Positions 25,404 through 34,789 of a DNA stretch of 64,000 nt are shown one piece after another. Position 1 is the stretch's first letter. Every line of letters starts with the position of its first letter. Made by a program: the position numbers and the translations under genes. Under the pieces are notes generated by a model. It searched no databases. It worked only from the letters and a program-made list of their open reading frames with translations, and was not told the DNA's origin. Source of the DNA: Acidobacteriota bacterium (GTDB taxonomy: Bacteria > Acidobacteriota > Blastocatellia > HR10); the NCBI GenBank assembly GCA_030550025.1, contig JAUQQC010000002.1, positions 68,356-132,355 of the forward strand. The letters are read 5' to 3'.

Positions 25404-27197
25404 TCACGTCTTCGGGAAATACTCCGACCAGCGGCGATCCACGAGCCGCACGATTTCCTCATTCATCTCCAAGGGGCGAGGATATCCCTCCTTCCACGTG
25501 GCATCAATGGCCAGACGTCCGCGATAGACCGGCCGAGCTCCCACCAGGCGCATGTCTTCGGCGATCATGTCACGCGCGGGATCGAAGCGCGTGAAGATTC
25601 CCCAGAGGAGGTTCTCCTCGTCGTCGAGTCGCACGTCGGGGCTGACGGCCACCAGGAACTTGATCGGGCCGAGGGCCGGAGCGCGCACCAGGTCCGCGAG
25701 CACCGCGCGCGCCTCGCGCTCGATGGTGAGCACCAGCATCCCTCCTTCGAGCAAACGAGAGGCGAGGATGCGCCGATTGAGCGCGCGCGGATCGGCGATG
25801 TCCGTGGGCGGAGGGTTCGGCTCGATGCGCTCGCCGGTGGCGTCGAGGATGAGTTTGCTCCCGATATGTGGGACGAAGGAAGTGAAGTCGAGCGTGTCCA
25901 GTGGTGCCGTCGGCAGAAGCAACAAGTGTCGCTCGGGATCGAAACGGAGCCACAGCTCGCGAAGGAGCGCCCGAAAGCTCCGACAGTTCACCTCCTCGCG
26001 CACCAGGATCATCACCTTCGTGAGTGCCAGTTGTCCCAGCCCCAGCAGCGCGAAAGCTGTCTTGAGCGCTTCCTTCGGGTGACGTTCCCGAAGGGCAACC
26101 CCGAGCAGGTTGTGGAAGCCGGCTTCTGGAAATGCCCAGAGGTCCACGACGTTGGGATTGGTGAGCCGAACCAGGGGGCCGATCATCTCAGTCGCGGCGA
26201 TGCCGAGGTACTTATCCTCTTGCGGCGGCTTGCCCACGACGGTGGCCGGGTAGATGGCCTTTCGACGGCGTGTGATTCGATGGATGCAAAAGACGGGGAA
26301 CTCCGCAGCATCGGAATAGTGGCCGAAATGATCGCCGAAAGGTCCTTCCATGTGGCGTTCGTAGGGGGGGACGATGCCCTCGAAGATGAATTCCGCATGA
26401 GCCGGAACGAGCAAGGGAAGCGTACGGGCACGGACCATCGGAACGGGCCGTCCGCGCAGGAAGCCGGCAAAGGCGATCTCGTCAAAATCCTCCGGCAAGG
26501 GCAAGATAGCCGAGAGCATCAGCGCGGGATCGCCCCCGAGAACGACGGCGGCCAGAAGCGGACGTCCTTCGCGTTCGGCCTCGTCATAGTGGGCGCGTCC
26601 GCCCTTGAGGCTCTGCCAGTGCATCCCCGTTCGATCGCGCCCGAAGACGTGCAGGCGATACAAGCCCAGGTTCCGCCGATGCGTCTTCGGATGTTCGGTG
26701 AGCACAAGTCCGAAGGTGATGAATCGGCCCCCATCTTCCGGCCAGCATTTCAAAATCGGCAGCTTTTCAAGATCAGGCTCTTCGACGACCTCTTGTACGG
26801 GGGCGCGCCAAACTCGTTTGGGGCGCATCTGGAGAGCGCGCCAAAGCCACGCGCGGGAGCGCCACAGCCCGCGTAACGTCGGCGGATTCAGTTGTTCGAG
26901 GGCGCGGACGAGTTGTTGACCGATCTCGGCCGGAGGACACCCAAGCGCCCACTCGACTCGCTCGGCCGTCCCGAAGAGGTTAATGACCAGGGGAAAAGCT
27001 GCGCCCTTCGGGCGCTCGAAAAGGAGCGCAGGACCGTTCTCCCGAATGACGCGCTGGACGATCTCGGTGATTTCGAGAACCGGATCCACCTCTGCGCGGA
27101 CGCGGACCAAGTGGCCGCGCCGTTCGAGGAAGGCCACGAACGCCTGCAGATCCTCGAATCGGCTCTCCGTTTGAGGTCTCTTGCTCAGCGCGAACAT
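25404..27197 (-). CDS. UbiD family prenyl-FMN-dependent decarboxylase
   Basis: A protein of 597 residues from ATG 27197; the frame is open to 27260. It begins with the family's N-terminal region (FEDLQAFVAFLERRGHLVRVRAEVDPVLEITEI) and includes EGPFGDHFGHYSDAAEFPVF and the flavin-site region KPPQEDKYLGIA. UbiD enzymes remove carboxyl groups from aromatic or unsaturated acids using prenylated FMN made by UbiX, which is not encoded here. At about 600 residues it matches the menaquinone-pathway (MqnL-like) branch better than E. coli UbiD (497). A quinone-biosynthesis role is likely but not proven; no other quinone gene is nearby. Confidence 0.88.
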   Translation of the reverse strand: MFALSKRPQTESRFEDLQAFVAFLERRGHLVRVRAEVDPVLEITEIVQRVIRENGPALLFERPKGAAFPLVINLFGTAERVEWALGCPPAEIGQQLVRALEQLNPPTLRGLWRSRAWLWRALQMRPKRVWRAPVQEVVEEPDLEKLPILKCWPEDGGRFITFGLVLTEHPKTHRRNLGLYRLHVFGRDRTGMHWQSLKGGRAHYDEAEREGRPLLAAVVLGGDPALMLSAILPLPEDFDEIAFAGFLRGRPVPMVRARTLPLLVPAHAEFIFEGIVPPYERHMEGPFGDHFGHYSDAAEFPVFCIHRITRRRKAIYPATVVGKPPQEDKYLGIAATEMIGPLVRLTNPNVVDLWAFPEAGFHNLLGVALRERHPKEALKTAFALLGLGQLALTKVMILVREEVNCRSFRALLRELWLRFDPERHLLLLPTAPLDTLDFTSFVPHIGSKLILDATGERIEPNPPPTDIADPRALNRRILASRLLEGGMLVLTIEREARAVLADLVRAPALGPIKFLVAVSPDVRLDDEENLLWGIFTRFDPARDMIAEDMRLVGARPVYRGRLAIDATWKEGYPRPLEMNEEIVRLVDRRWSEYFPKT

Positions 27198-27290
27198 CGG
27201 GAACACTGTACACGACCCGCGGGCTTTATGGGAAGCACGCGGAGGCATCGTGCGATTCACGTCGCCTGCCTCGGTCTCCGCAACTTTCTC

Positions 27291-27319
27291 TTTACGGCGC
27301 GCGGTATTTGACCTAGACT
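27291..27319 (+). promoter_or_regulatory. Possible promoter of the subtilase gene
   Basis: TTTACG (27291-27296), 17 bp, TAGACT (27314-27319). Each hexamer matches four of six consensus positions. It lies in the divergent space between the UbiD and subtilase genes. Confidence 0.35.
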
Positions 27320-27364
27320 AGGGGCGCAAGATCGCGAGGAGATACAGGCATTGAGGAGGTGCGT

Positions 27365-29779
27365 ATGCGGTTGAGGAGATGGAGCGTGTGGCTGCTTGTC
27401 GGCGTGCTCATGGTCCTGAATCCGATTTGGGGCACTTCGTCGCGAGGGCGTCCGTTGCGGACTCAGGCCTTTCCGGAGACGATCACCATTGAGGGGAAGA
27501 AGGCCTACATTCTCATTTTCAAAGAGCCTCCGCTCGCTCGATATGAGGGGGGGGTTCGCGGACTGGCGGCGACGAGTCTGCGCGTCGCTCCGCAGAATCG
27601 GCGCGAGGGGAAGTTGAACCTCGAGTCGCCAGCTTCGGCGAACTATCTGAGCTATCTCGAAGCCCGGCAGAACGTCGTCGTGCAAAAGCTTCGGCAGCGC
27701 GTGCCGGGAGCAGAGTGGGCACATGCGTATCGAATCGTCCTGAACGGCTTGGCCGCGCTGATCCCCGAGGATCGCGTGGAGGAAGTCGCCCGTTGGCCTG
27801 AGGTCGCGCGCCTGGCGCCGATTCGATTGAATCAATTGTTCGCGGGACCGGTGACTCCTGCCCCCTTAGACGTGAGCAACCCGCTCATGGGGGTTCCAGC
27901 GCTTTGGGAAGCCGTTGGAGGGGCGGAGAACGCCGGGCGCGGCCTCAAGATCGGGATCATTGACAGTGGGGTGGACTTCAGCCATCCCATGTTTCAGGAC
28001 CCGACGCTTGTGCCGCCCCCCGGATTCCCCAAAGGCGATCTCACGCTGGCCAACAGCAAGGTGATCGTGGCCAAGGTGATCCCTTCGCTTCAAGACCTCA
28101 ATAACCGGAATATCAATCCTGGGCATTTCACGGCTCAGGACCTCGTCGGGCATGGAACGCATGTGGCTGGGGTAGCCGCTGGGAATTTCGTGGACCTGCG
28201 GGGTCAGCCGGGGGCGCGTCCGGTTGTCTTGAGTGGCGTCGCGCCCAAGGCGTTTCTCGGGAGCTATCGCGTCTTCGCGCCCAATGCGGCGACGGATAAC
28301 GTCGTCAAAGCCATCGAGGAAGCCGTCGCCGACGGGATGGATGTCATCAACATCAGCTTCGGCAGCGTCTCGCTCGGTCCTCCGGAGGAGCCCGATCCGC
28401 AGGTCGAAGCCGTCGAGAACGCCGTCGCCGCCGGTGTGGTCGTCTGCGTCGCGGCGGGAAATTTCGGGCCGGAGCGCGCGACGATCACCTCGCCGGGAAC
28501 GGCCCCAAGTGCGATCACCGTCGGCGCCGTGACCAACGCGCACGATGGATTCACCCCCGGCCAGCTTCGCGTCATTCAGGTGACGTCGCCGGAGTCCCCA
28601 GCGCCTGGACTACGGGTTGTGGGAGTGCGCGCCAATCGGTTCCCGGAATCGCTGGTGATGCCGATCGTGGATGCCGATCTGCTCGATAATGGGCGATTGG
28701 ATGGGGGGGGATACGGATGCAGTCCCCTTTCCTCGACGCTCGTTCGCAATCGCGCGCTTCTGGTGCAACGTGGCAATTGTGTGATCCTCGCGAAGGCCTT
28801 CAACGCCTGGGTGAGCGGTGCGACGGCGCTCATCGTCTACAACAATCAGGAAGCTGGCGATGTGATTGAGGCCATTCCGGTGGCCGGGCAATTTCTGCCT
28901 ACCCTCTTTCTGCCGCGTTCGAGCGGACTCGCGTTGAAGAATCTGGTGGCGACGAACGCGACCAATGGTCGGGAGACGATCATCACCTTGACGCCAGCGA
29001 GCGAGCCGCTTGTCTTCGAGCGTCAGCCGAATGTTCTGCTCGATCTCAGCTCGCGAGGGCCGACCCCGACGCGCCTGCTACTGATCAAGCCCGATGTGGT
29101 GACGATCGGCAGCGGCAGCTATGGTCCGGCTCAAGACGACGACCCGCGCGGCGAGAATCGGTTTCCACGTCCGGATCCCGGATCGCTTCAGCCCACGCTC
29201 TATGATCCGAGCGGATATGTCTTCACCTCCGGCACGAGCTTCGCGGCGCCGCGCGTCGCCGGAGCGGCGGCACTGCTGCGTCAGCTGCATCCGGATTGGT
29301 CGCCGGCCGACATCAAGGCGGCCCTGATGACGACGGCAGCGCGTCCGACCGGCCCCAATGAGGTCGGACTTGCGCGCATCATGGATCGGGGCGCGGGGCT
29401 CGTGGATGTGGACGCCGCGCGGCGCGTGCTCTCGCTTGTGGATCCCCCGAGTCACAGCTTCGGCTCGGTCGTCGTCGGAACGCCCTCGACGCTCATCCGG
29501 GAGTTCACGATCAAGAATCGCTCGCAGTCGGTGGCCGTCTATACGCTTCAAGCGGCGCTCTCGCCTCCGGCTCCATCCTTCCTGAAGGTGGACGTCTCGC
29601 CGACGCAGCTCACGGTGCCGGCCGGGGGCACGGGCACCTTCGTTCTGAAGCTCACCATTGATGCCGGCGCGATCTCCAGCCGGATTGACAGCGAGGGGTT
29701 CGTACTCGTCTCCGATGGTGAGCAAACGACGCCGCGACCACTCTATATCCCGTTCTGGATTCGGACGGCTCCGCGGTGA
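27365..29779 (+). CDS. Exported subtilisin-family serine peptidase (S8) with PA insert
   Basis: A protein of 804 residues from ATG 27365, just after GAGGAGG. A signal peptide precedes an inhibitor-like pro-region of about 130 residues. The catalytic triad is D200 (IIDSGVDFSH), H263 (GHGTHVAGV) and S625 (SGTSFAAPRVAGAAALL). Between His and Ser lies a protease-associated domain (about 430-510, with a Cys pair in YGCSPL and RGNCVILAK). The C-terminal 110 residues form an Ig-like sandwich. This is the layout of large secreted C5a-peptidase/lactocepin-like subtilases. An exported M1 peptidase follows 19 bp later, suggesting joint digestion of extracellular protein. Confidence 0.93.
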   Translation: MRLRRWSVWLLVGVLMVLNPIWGTSSRGRPLRTQAFPETITIEGKKAYILIFKEPPLARYEGGVRGLAATSLRVAPQNRREGKLNLESPASANYLSYLEARQNVVVQKLRQRVPGAEWAHAYRIVLNGLAALIPEDRVEEVARWPEVARLAPIRLNQLFAGPVTPAPLDVSNPLMGVPALWEAVGGAENAGRGLKIGIIDSGVDFSHPMFQDPTLVPPPGFPKGDLTLANSKVIVAKVIPSLQDLNNRNINPGHFTAQDLVGHGTHVAGVAAGNFVDLRGQPGARPVVLSGVAPKAFLGSYRVFAPNAATDNVVKAIEEAVADGMDVINISFGSVSLGPPEEPDPQVEAVENAVAAGVVVCVAAGNFGPERATITSPGTAPSAITVGAVTNAHDGFTPGQLRVIQVTSPESPAPGLRVVGVRANRFPESLVMPIVDADLLDNGRLDGGGYGCSPLSSTLVRNRALLVQRGNCVILAKAFNAWVSGATALIVYNNQEAGDVIEAIPVAGQFLPTLFLPRSSGLALKNLVATNATNGRETIITLTPASEPLVFERQPNVLLDLSSRGPTPTRLLLIKPDVVTIGSGSYGPAQDDDPRGENRFPRPDPGSLQPTLYDPSGYVFTSGTSFAAPRVAGAAALLRQLHPDWSPADIKAALMTTAARPTGPNEVGLARIMDRGAGLVDVDAARRVLSLVDPPSHSFGSVVVGTPSTLIREFTIKNRSQSVAVYTLQAALSPPAPSFLKVDVSPTQLTVPAGGTGTFVLKLTIDAGAISSRIDSEGFVLVSDGEQTTPRPLYIPFWIRTAPR

Positions 29780-29798
29780 TTCCGAGGGCGTCGTTAGT

Positions 29799-31592
29799 AT
29801 GTGGCTGCGCCGGGTTGCTCAGGCTGCTCATCCCTACGCTCGCACGGGCGCTCGCGTGGGAGTGCTTCTGCTGCTGGGGCTCTCGCTGGGGGCGCCGACG
29901 CTTCCTTCGGACGCGATCCCGCGCCCCTTGGAAGTTGAAAAATGGTGCAAGCGAGCGGAGGGATCGATTTCCGCTCGCCGTGCCCTCGAGCCGCAACCAC
30001 TCGACGTCGAGCACTATACGCTGCAGATCACGCTCTTTCCCGAAGCCCGTCGGATCGAAGGGCGCGTGACGCTTCGCGGCCGAGCGACGGCTCCGGTCGA
30101 GCGCCTTCGAATCGATCTCCTCAACACCCTCGCGGTCACGCGCGTGTTGTGGGAGGGGGCGCCGATCACTTTCACCCATGTTGACGATCGCGTGTGGGTG
30201 CCGATTTCGCTGACTCCGGAGCAAGCCTTCACGATCACCATCGAGTATGCCGGGCAGCCGATAGTCTTCGGACGGCTACCCAGCGGGATGTTCTTCAGCG
30301 AGCATGCGGGCTTTCCCGTCGTCGCGACGCTCAGTGAACCGGATGGCGCGCCCGCCTGGTGGCCCTGCGTGGACGATCCGGCAGATAAGGCGACGGCCGA
30401 CATCGAGGTGACGGTCCCCCCCGGGTATGTCGTCGCCTCCAATGGGGTGCTGGAGGACGTGCGCCGGCATCCCGATGGCTGGCGCACCTATGTGTGGCGG
30501 GAGCGGTATCCGATCGCGACGTATCTCATCTCGATCACCGCCACAAATTTCGTCGAGTTCTCGGACATCTATCGGGCGCGCGATGGCACGACGATGCCGC
30601 TCGTCTATTACGTCTATCCGGAGCATGTGGATCGCGCGCGACGAGCCTTCCCTGTCGTCGGCGAGGCGCTGCGCATCTTCGCGGAGCTGTTCGGTGAGTA
30701 TCCTTTCCTCGCCGAGAAGTACGGCATGGCCGAATTCCCGTGGAGCGGCGCGATGGAGCATCAGACGATGACGAGCATCGGATCGTCCGTCCTCACCCAC
30801 GTGGACACGATCGTGCATGAAGCCGCGCATCAATGGTGGGGGAACATGGTGACGCTGCGCACGTGGCATGACATCTGGCTGAACGAAGGCTTCGCCACTT
30901 ACGGCGAGATCCTCTTCCGCGAGCGCATGTATGGGGAGAATCCCGGTCAGCTCCTGCGACGGCGAGACGATGGGCTCGCGTCGGGACGGTTGCGGGGGAC
31001 CGTGTACGCCGAGGACGCGACAGATCCCTTCGATGACATCCCGGCCATTTACACGAAAGGGGCGTGGGTGTTGCATATGCTTCGGTATCTCCTTGGCGAC
31101 GATCGCTTCTTCGCCGCGCTGCGGGAGTATGGGCGGCGGTTCGCCTACGCGAATGCGAGCACTGAAGATCTCATGCGCGTCTGCTCGGAGTTTTACGGCG
31201 AATCGCTTGAGTGGTTCTTCGAGCAGTGGGTCTATGCGCCCATGCGCCCGATTTACGCGTTCGCGTGGTCGGTTCATTCGGAAGGCGCGGGCTATCGGTT
31301 GCGGCTCCGGTTGCAGCAGCAGCAGAGGCACCTCATCGCACGGCGAGATCCGACGCTCCCGCCCGTCTACATCATGCCCGTGGAATTCACCCTCCGTTAC
31401 GCGGACGGAACATCCGAGGTGAAGCGCGTGTGGAACCGCGCGCGGGAGGAAGAGTTCGCGTTCTCTCTGGGGCAACCGCCCGTGAGCGTCACCTTCGACG
31501 AGCGGGGCTGGATCCTGAAAGAGATGCGCGTGGGATTGGCGGAATCTTTGTCCATCGGGGCGCCGCGAGTCGTTGGTTCGCGCGTCCGGTGA
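29799..31592 (+). CDS. Exported M1 family metallopeptidase (aminopeptidase N-like)
   Basis: A protein of 597 residues from ATG 29799. The zinc motif HEAAH (H340, E341, H344) with the third ligand in NEGFATYGE 19 residues on is complete. The substrate-binding motif reads GAMEH in place of GAMEN, as in several bacterial relatives. A signal helix (VGVLLLLGLSLGAP) is preceded by a basic segment. The N-terminal sandwich (DVEHYTLQITLFPEARRIEGRVTL) is typical. The usual large C-terminal helical domain is short. It removes N-terminal residues from peptides. An upstream frame overlaps the subtilase gene, and I reject that longer start. Confidence 0.92.
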   Translation: MWLRRVAQAAHPYARTGARVGVLLLLGLSLGAPTLPSDAIPRPLEVEKWCKRAEGSISARRALEPQPLDVEHYTLQITLFPEARRIEGRVTLRGRATAPVERLRIDLLNTLAVTRVLWEGAPITFTHVDDRVWVPISLTPEQAFTITIEYAGQPIVFGRLPSGMFFSEHAGFPVVATLSEPDGAPAWWPCVDDPADKATADIEVTVPPGYVVASNGVLEDVRRHPDGWRTYVWRERYPIATYLISITATNFVEFSDIYRARDGTTMPLVYYVYPEHVDRARRAFPVVGEALRIFAELFGEYPFLAEKYGMAEFPWSGAMEHQTMTSIGSSVLTHVDTIVHEAAHQWWGNMVTLRTWHDIWLNEGFATYGEILFRERMYGENPGQLLRRRDDGLASGRLRGTVYAEDATDPFDDIPAIYTKGAWVLHMLRYLLGDDRFFAALREYGRRFAYANASTEDLMRVCSEFYGESLEWFFEQWVYAPMRPIYAFAWSVHSEGAGYRLRLRLQQQQRHLIARRDPTLPPVYIMPVEFTLRYADGTSEVKRVWNRAREEEFAFSLGQPPVSVTFDERGWILKEMRVGLAESLSIGAPRVVGSRVR

Positions 31593-31654
31593 AGTGGGGC
31601 GTGCGTCTTCTTCGCACCGCGTCATCGGCGTGAGCGTCCCGCGTCAAAGGACTC

Positions 31655-31684
31655 TTGACAGCGGGCGGCGATGACCGATATACT
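31655..31684 (+). promoter_or_regulatory. Strong promoter of the membrane-protein gene
   Basis: A perfect TTGACA (31655-31660) is followed after 18 bp by TATACT (31679-31684). It fixes the start of the next gene downstream, at ATG 31730, with a leader of about 40 bases. Confidence 0.75.
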
Positions 31685-31729
31685 CACGCCCGTTTTCCGA
31701 GACGATTGCGGGAAAGGGACGAGAGCGAA

Positions 31730-32443
31730 ATGGCCGTAGTGGAGACGCCGGCGGAAGCGGGGTCGCTGAAGAGATACCATGTGATGGTCCTCGCCTATTT
31801 CCTCGGCGTCCTGTTGGCGCAACTGTCGGTGGCTTATCGCTACATGGATTCGTTCCCCCCCCAGTGGCGTGGCCTCTTCATGATGACCGTCCTGCTGTTC
31901 TTCCTCTTCCAGTCGTTCTTCGTGGTGGCGGTCGTTCCGCTGGGGATGACGTTCATCTACTGCTGGCTCTATTTGATCGACATCAAGGCGCGAGCGCGCA
32001 GCCTGTATGCGATCATGGCTACGTCGCTTCTGCCATTTCTCGCCCTGATCGTCGTCGTTCTCGTCTACGTGATCTTCCTCATGGAGACGCACGTGCCGCC
32101 AACGGAGGACGTCCAACAGCTCGCGGAGTCGATTCGCGCCGACATCATGAGCAAGCGCTTTCCGATTCGGGAGTTAGGCATAGTGGCCTCGATCGCAAGC
32201 ATGCTCATCTGCGCGCATCAGATTCGGCGACGGCTCGCGCTCGGCGAGTTACTGCGACGGCGGATCGAACAAGGGCCGGCTTGGCTCCAGCGGTTGTCCG
32301 GAAAGGTGGATGTGAGCGTGATCGTCGCGTTGCTCATCCCGCTGACGTTCGTCGGATCGCTATATGCCTTCAATCGGGTAGGGAGTACGATCGCCGGGAA
32401 TTTCTGGGAGAAGTTGAACCTTCCTATGCCTCCGCCACAGTGA
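31730..32443 (+). CDS. Polytopic membrane protein of unknown function
   Basis: A protein of 237 residues from ATG 31730. Hydrophobic stretches near 20-37, 50-75, 77-90, 100-125, 145-160 and 190-210 suggest five or six membrane helices. Between the fourth and fifth lies a charged loop (METHVPPTEDVQQLAESIRADIMSKRF). I do not recognise a family. The promoter is close to consensus, so the gene is probably well expressed. The SCP2-DinB pair follows 52 bp later on the same strand and may be co-transcribed. Confidence 0.65.
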   Translation: MAVVETPAEAGSLKRYHVMVLAYFLGVLLAQLSVAYRYMDSFPPQWRGLFMMTVLLFFLFQSFFVVAVVPLGMTFIYCWLYLIDIKARARSLYAIMATSLLPFLALIVVVLVYVIFLMETHVPPTEDVQQLAESIRADIMSKRFPIRELGIVASIASMLICAHQIRRRLALGELLRRRIEQGPAWLQRLSGKVDVSVIVALLIPLTFVGSLYAFNRVGSTIAGNFWEKLNLPMPPPQ

Positions 32444-32495
32444 TGGCTGGTGAGCGAAATAGGAGGGGATTTCGAGACGGTCGCGAGCGCGCCCT

Positions 32496-32906
32496 ATGAT
32501 GATTCCGTTTCCGAGTGCCGAATGGGCGCAGGCCCTCCGCGAAGCGATCAACGCGAGTCCGGCGTATCGAGAGTCGGCCGCCGATTGGGAGGCGGGGCCG
32601 ATTTGTTTCGTCATCTGCACGGACCAGGGGAAGACCTACCTGTGGCTGGAGCTCCATCGCGGGGAGTGTCGCGCGGCGGAGCTGGTATCGCCGGCTGAAG
32701 GGGAGCGCGCGCCGTTTCTCATCTCCGCCGAGTATGAGGAGTGGAAGCGGATCTTGCGTGGGCAGCTCGATCCGGTGCGCGCGATCTGGATGGGGAAACT
32801 GAAGGTTCGGGGGGATCTCTCTCTTCTGCTGCGCTACATGCGGGCCGCCCAGGAGCTGCTCGCCTGTGCCGCGCGTGTGCCCACCCAATTTCGGGAGGAA
32901 TCATGA
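32496..32906 (+). CDS. SCP2 sterol-binding-like domain protein
   Basis: A protein of 136 residues that is one SCP2-like domain: a strand pair with CFVICTDQGKTYLWLELHRGECRAAELV, then the helix-rich end YEEWKRILRGQLDPVRAIWMGKLKVRGDLSLLLRY, whose GKLKVRGD is characteristic. Such domains bind lipids or fatty acids in a hydrophobic tunnel. The start is ATG 32496 with a weak ribosome site; AGGAGGGG lies 28 bases upstream, too far to use directly. Its stop overlaps the DinB gene start (ATGA), so the two are translationally coupled. Confidence 0.75.
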   Translation: MMIPFPSAEWAQALREAINASPAYRESAADWEAGPICFVICTDQGKTYLWLELHRGECRAAELVSPAEGERAPFLISAEYEEWKRILRGQLDPVRAIWMGKLKVRGDLSLLLRYMRAAQELLACAARVPTQFREES

Positions 32907-33439
32907 GGCAAACGGATTCGGCGTGGTCGGATTCCGTGAGAGCGAGGACGACGATGCCAATGGTGGAACGACTTCGGGCCCACGTTCGGAGCGTTCGGGC
33001 GCGAACGCTCGCTGTGCTCCAGCATATCCCGCCGGATCGGGCGAAGTGGCGGCCGGTCGAGGGGATGCTCACGCTCGGGCAACTCGTGCGGCATCTCGCC
33101 CAAGCGGAGATGATGTGGCAGGAGGTCGTGAAAGGGCATTGGGATTTAAAGCAGCTTTTGGCCGTGCGCCGCGACCTGGATCTGATCGAAGCGACCGGTC
33201 CGGTGGAAAATCTCATGGCCGAGCTGACGCTCCTTGAGGTGACGCACCGGCAGACGTTAGAGCTGCTGGCGACGCTCACGGATGAGGACCTGGCGCGCTC
33301 GATGAATGGGCTGGCCGGTCGGGTGACGCTCTACGACGTGATCCTCGGCCTCTGCGAGCACGAGGCGCATCATCGAGGGCAGATCGTGGCCTATCTGCGA
33401 ATGCTGGGCGTTGAACATCCCTCCCCCTGGGGATTTTGA
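32903..33439 (+). CDS. DinB/DUF664 family four-helix protein
   Basis: A protein of 178 residues with the DinB fold. The probable metal histidines lie in LVRHLAQAEMMW and CEHEAHHRGQIVAYLRMLG, matching the usual three-His nickel/zinc site. Many members are thiol-dependent (bacillithiol or mycothiol) transferases or have unknown roles. ATG 32903 follows GGAGGAATC and overlaps the SCP2 stop. The pairing of an SCP2 domain with a DinB fold recalls mycothiol maleylpyruvate isomerases, in which a DinB-like N-terminal and an SCP2-like C-terminal domain occur in one chain. A shared substrate is therefore plausible but inferred. Confidence 0.85.
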   Translation: MRQTDSAWSDSVRARTTMPMVERLRAHVRSVRARTLAVLQHIPPDRAKWRPVEGMLTLGQLVRHLAQAEMMWQEVVKGHWDLKQLLAVRRDLDLIEATGPVENLMAELTLLEVTHRQTLELLATLTDEDLARSMNGLAGRVTLYDVILGLCEHEAHHRGQIVAYLRMLGVEHPSPWGF

Positions 33440-33501
33440 GCCCTGATCGTATCCGTGATGACGCGCGATCCCCAGACCTCGCGCGTGGGAGACCTTTGCT
33501 C

Positions 33502-33530
33502 TTGTCCTCTGCGGGCCAACGCGGTATAAG
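33502..33530 (+). promoter_or_regulatory. Promoter of the FxLYD-like/cyclophilin pair
   Basis: TTGTCC (33502-33507), 17 bp, and TATAAG (33525-33530). The leader to ATG 33558 is about 20 bases and contains GAGAGGGGAT. Confidence 0.65.
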
Positions 33531-33557
33531 TGTAGGGAGAGCATCACGAGAGGGGAT

Positions 33558-34076
33558 ATGTTCACACCGCCTTTGGAACAGGAGGAGCGCGAGCAACGGT
33601 GGAGGCAATGGAAGATCTTGCTGATCACCGTCGCGGGGTTTGCTCTCGTCGCCGGATTTCTTCTGTACTGGAGCGCGCGGCGCACGACGTCGGGGCCGGG
33701 AGGAATGGCGGGAACGGCGCTCACGGGATTCGTCTCGGTAGGTTCGCCCGAGTTCGAGGCGTATCGCCGGTTCGTGACCGTGGAGGATCAGGAGGCGACT
33801 CAGGCGCAAAACCTCATCGGGCAGAAGCAAGTCGTCGTCTACGGGCGGCTCACCAATCGGGGCGCGCGCACGCTCACGGGCGTGCAGGTTCGGGCTATCG
33901 TCTATGACATGGAGGATCGGCCCGTGGCTGAGCGCACGGCCTTTCCCATTCCGCGCCGGAGGCCGAGCCTTGGGCCGAGCGAGTCCATGATCATTCAGGT
34001 CAACGTGGATAACGTCCCGCCGAAGGCGAACCTAGCGCGGTTCGAGATCGTGATCGAAGGGCTCCGCTTCCAATGA
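33558..34076 (+). CDS. Single-pass membrane protein with FxLYD/DUF2393-like domain
   Basis: A protein of 172 residues: a short charged cytoplasmic tail, one membrane helix (about 19-37, ILLITVAGFALVAGFLLYW), then an extracytoplasmic beta-sandwich. The sandwich has VVVYGRLTNRGARTLTGVQVRAIVYDMEDRPVAERTAFPI spread over about 93-132 and ends with a strand in ARFEIVIEGLRF, which resembles FxLYD-type domains. Its role is unknown. The frame of the next gene opens at an ATGA overlap with its stop, though the better start there is further on. Confidence 0.7.
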   Translation: MFTPPLEQEEREQRWRQWKILLITVAGFALVAGFLLYWSARRTTSGPGGMAGTALTGFVSVGSPEFEAYRRFVTVEDQEATQAQNLIGQKQVVVYGRLTNRGARTLTGVQVRAIVYDMEDRPVAERTAFPIPRRRPSLGPSESMIIQVNVDNVPPKANLARFEIVIEGLRFQ

Positions 34077-34159
34077 CCATCCGGCCAAGTGGCAAGACGC
34101 GTGCGCGAGCGCGTGGCCTTCCACCTTCGCTCGCCTCTGGGAACGGGGAGGAGCGAACG

Positions 34160-34789
34160 ATGAGAAGAACATTCGTCTCTCGCTTGGAAGTTGCGAGTTT
34201 CGCTCTGGTGCTTGCGCTGGTCTCTGTGGTTTGGGGGCATCAGCAGCGAGCTTCCGCGCCGACGCGTCGCGCCCCGGGCCTGTATGCGATCTTCGAGACG
34301 AGCATGGGGCGAATCGTATGTCGGCTCTTCGAGCAAGAGGCGCCGAAGGCCGTCGCCAACTTCGTCGGTTTGGCCGAGGGGACCAAGGAGCATCTGTCGC
34401 CGCGCACGGGGCGAAAGATCAAGAAGCGATTTTACGATGGCCTGATGTTTCATCGCGTTATTCCGAACTTCATCATTCAATCGGGAGATCCGACGGCGAC
34501 CGGGCGCTACACACCGGGCTACACGTTCGAGGATGAGATTCGTCCGAATCTGAAATTCGACAAGCCAGGGCGCTTGGCGATGGCCAATCGCGGGCCGAAC
34601 ACCAACGGGAGCCAATTCTTCATCACGGTGGCTCCGGCCCCGCATTTGAATGGCAAGCACACGATCTTCGGCGAAGTCGTTGAAGGGTTGGACGTGGCGC
34701 GGCGCATTGCCAACGTCCCGCGCGATGCGACGGACAAGCCGATCCGCCCCGTACTCATCCAGAAGGTGATCATCGAGCGCGTGAAGTGA
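34160..34789 (+). CDS. Cyclophilin-type peptidyl-prolyl isomerase, exported
   Basis: A protein of 209 residues from ATG 34160, after GGGGAGGAGCG; an in-frame ATG at 34073 has no comparable site. A signal peptide (ASFALVLALVSVVWG) precedes a complete cyclophilin domain with FHRVIPNFIIQSGDPTATG, MANRGPNTNGSQFFIT and the HLNGKHTIFGEV end. The active-site arginine, phenylalanine, glutamine and histidine equivalents are all present. It catalyses cis-trans isomerisation of Xaa-Pro bonds and should act in the periplasm on the many exported proteins of this organism. Confidence 0.94.
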   Translation: MRRTFVSRLEVASFALVLALVSVVWGHQQRASAPTRRAPGLYAIFETSMGRIVCRLFEQEAPKAVANFVGLAEGTKEHLSPRTGRKIKKRFYDGLMFHRVIPNFIIQSGDPTATGRYTPGYTFEDEIRPNLKFDKPGRLAMANRGPNTNGSQFFITVAPAPHLNGKHTIFGEVVEGLDVARRIANVPRDATDKPIRPVLIQKVIIERVK

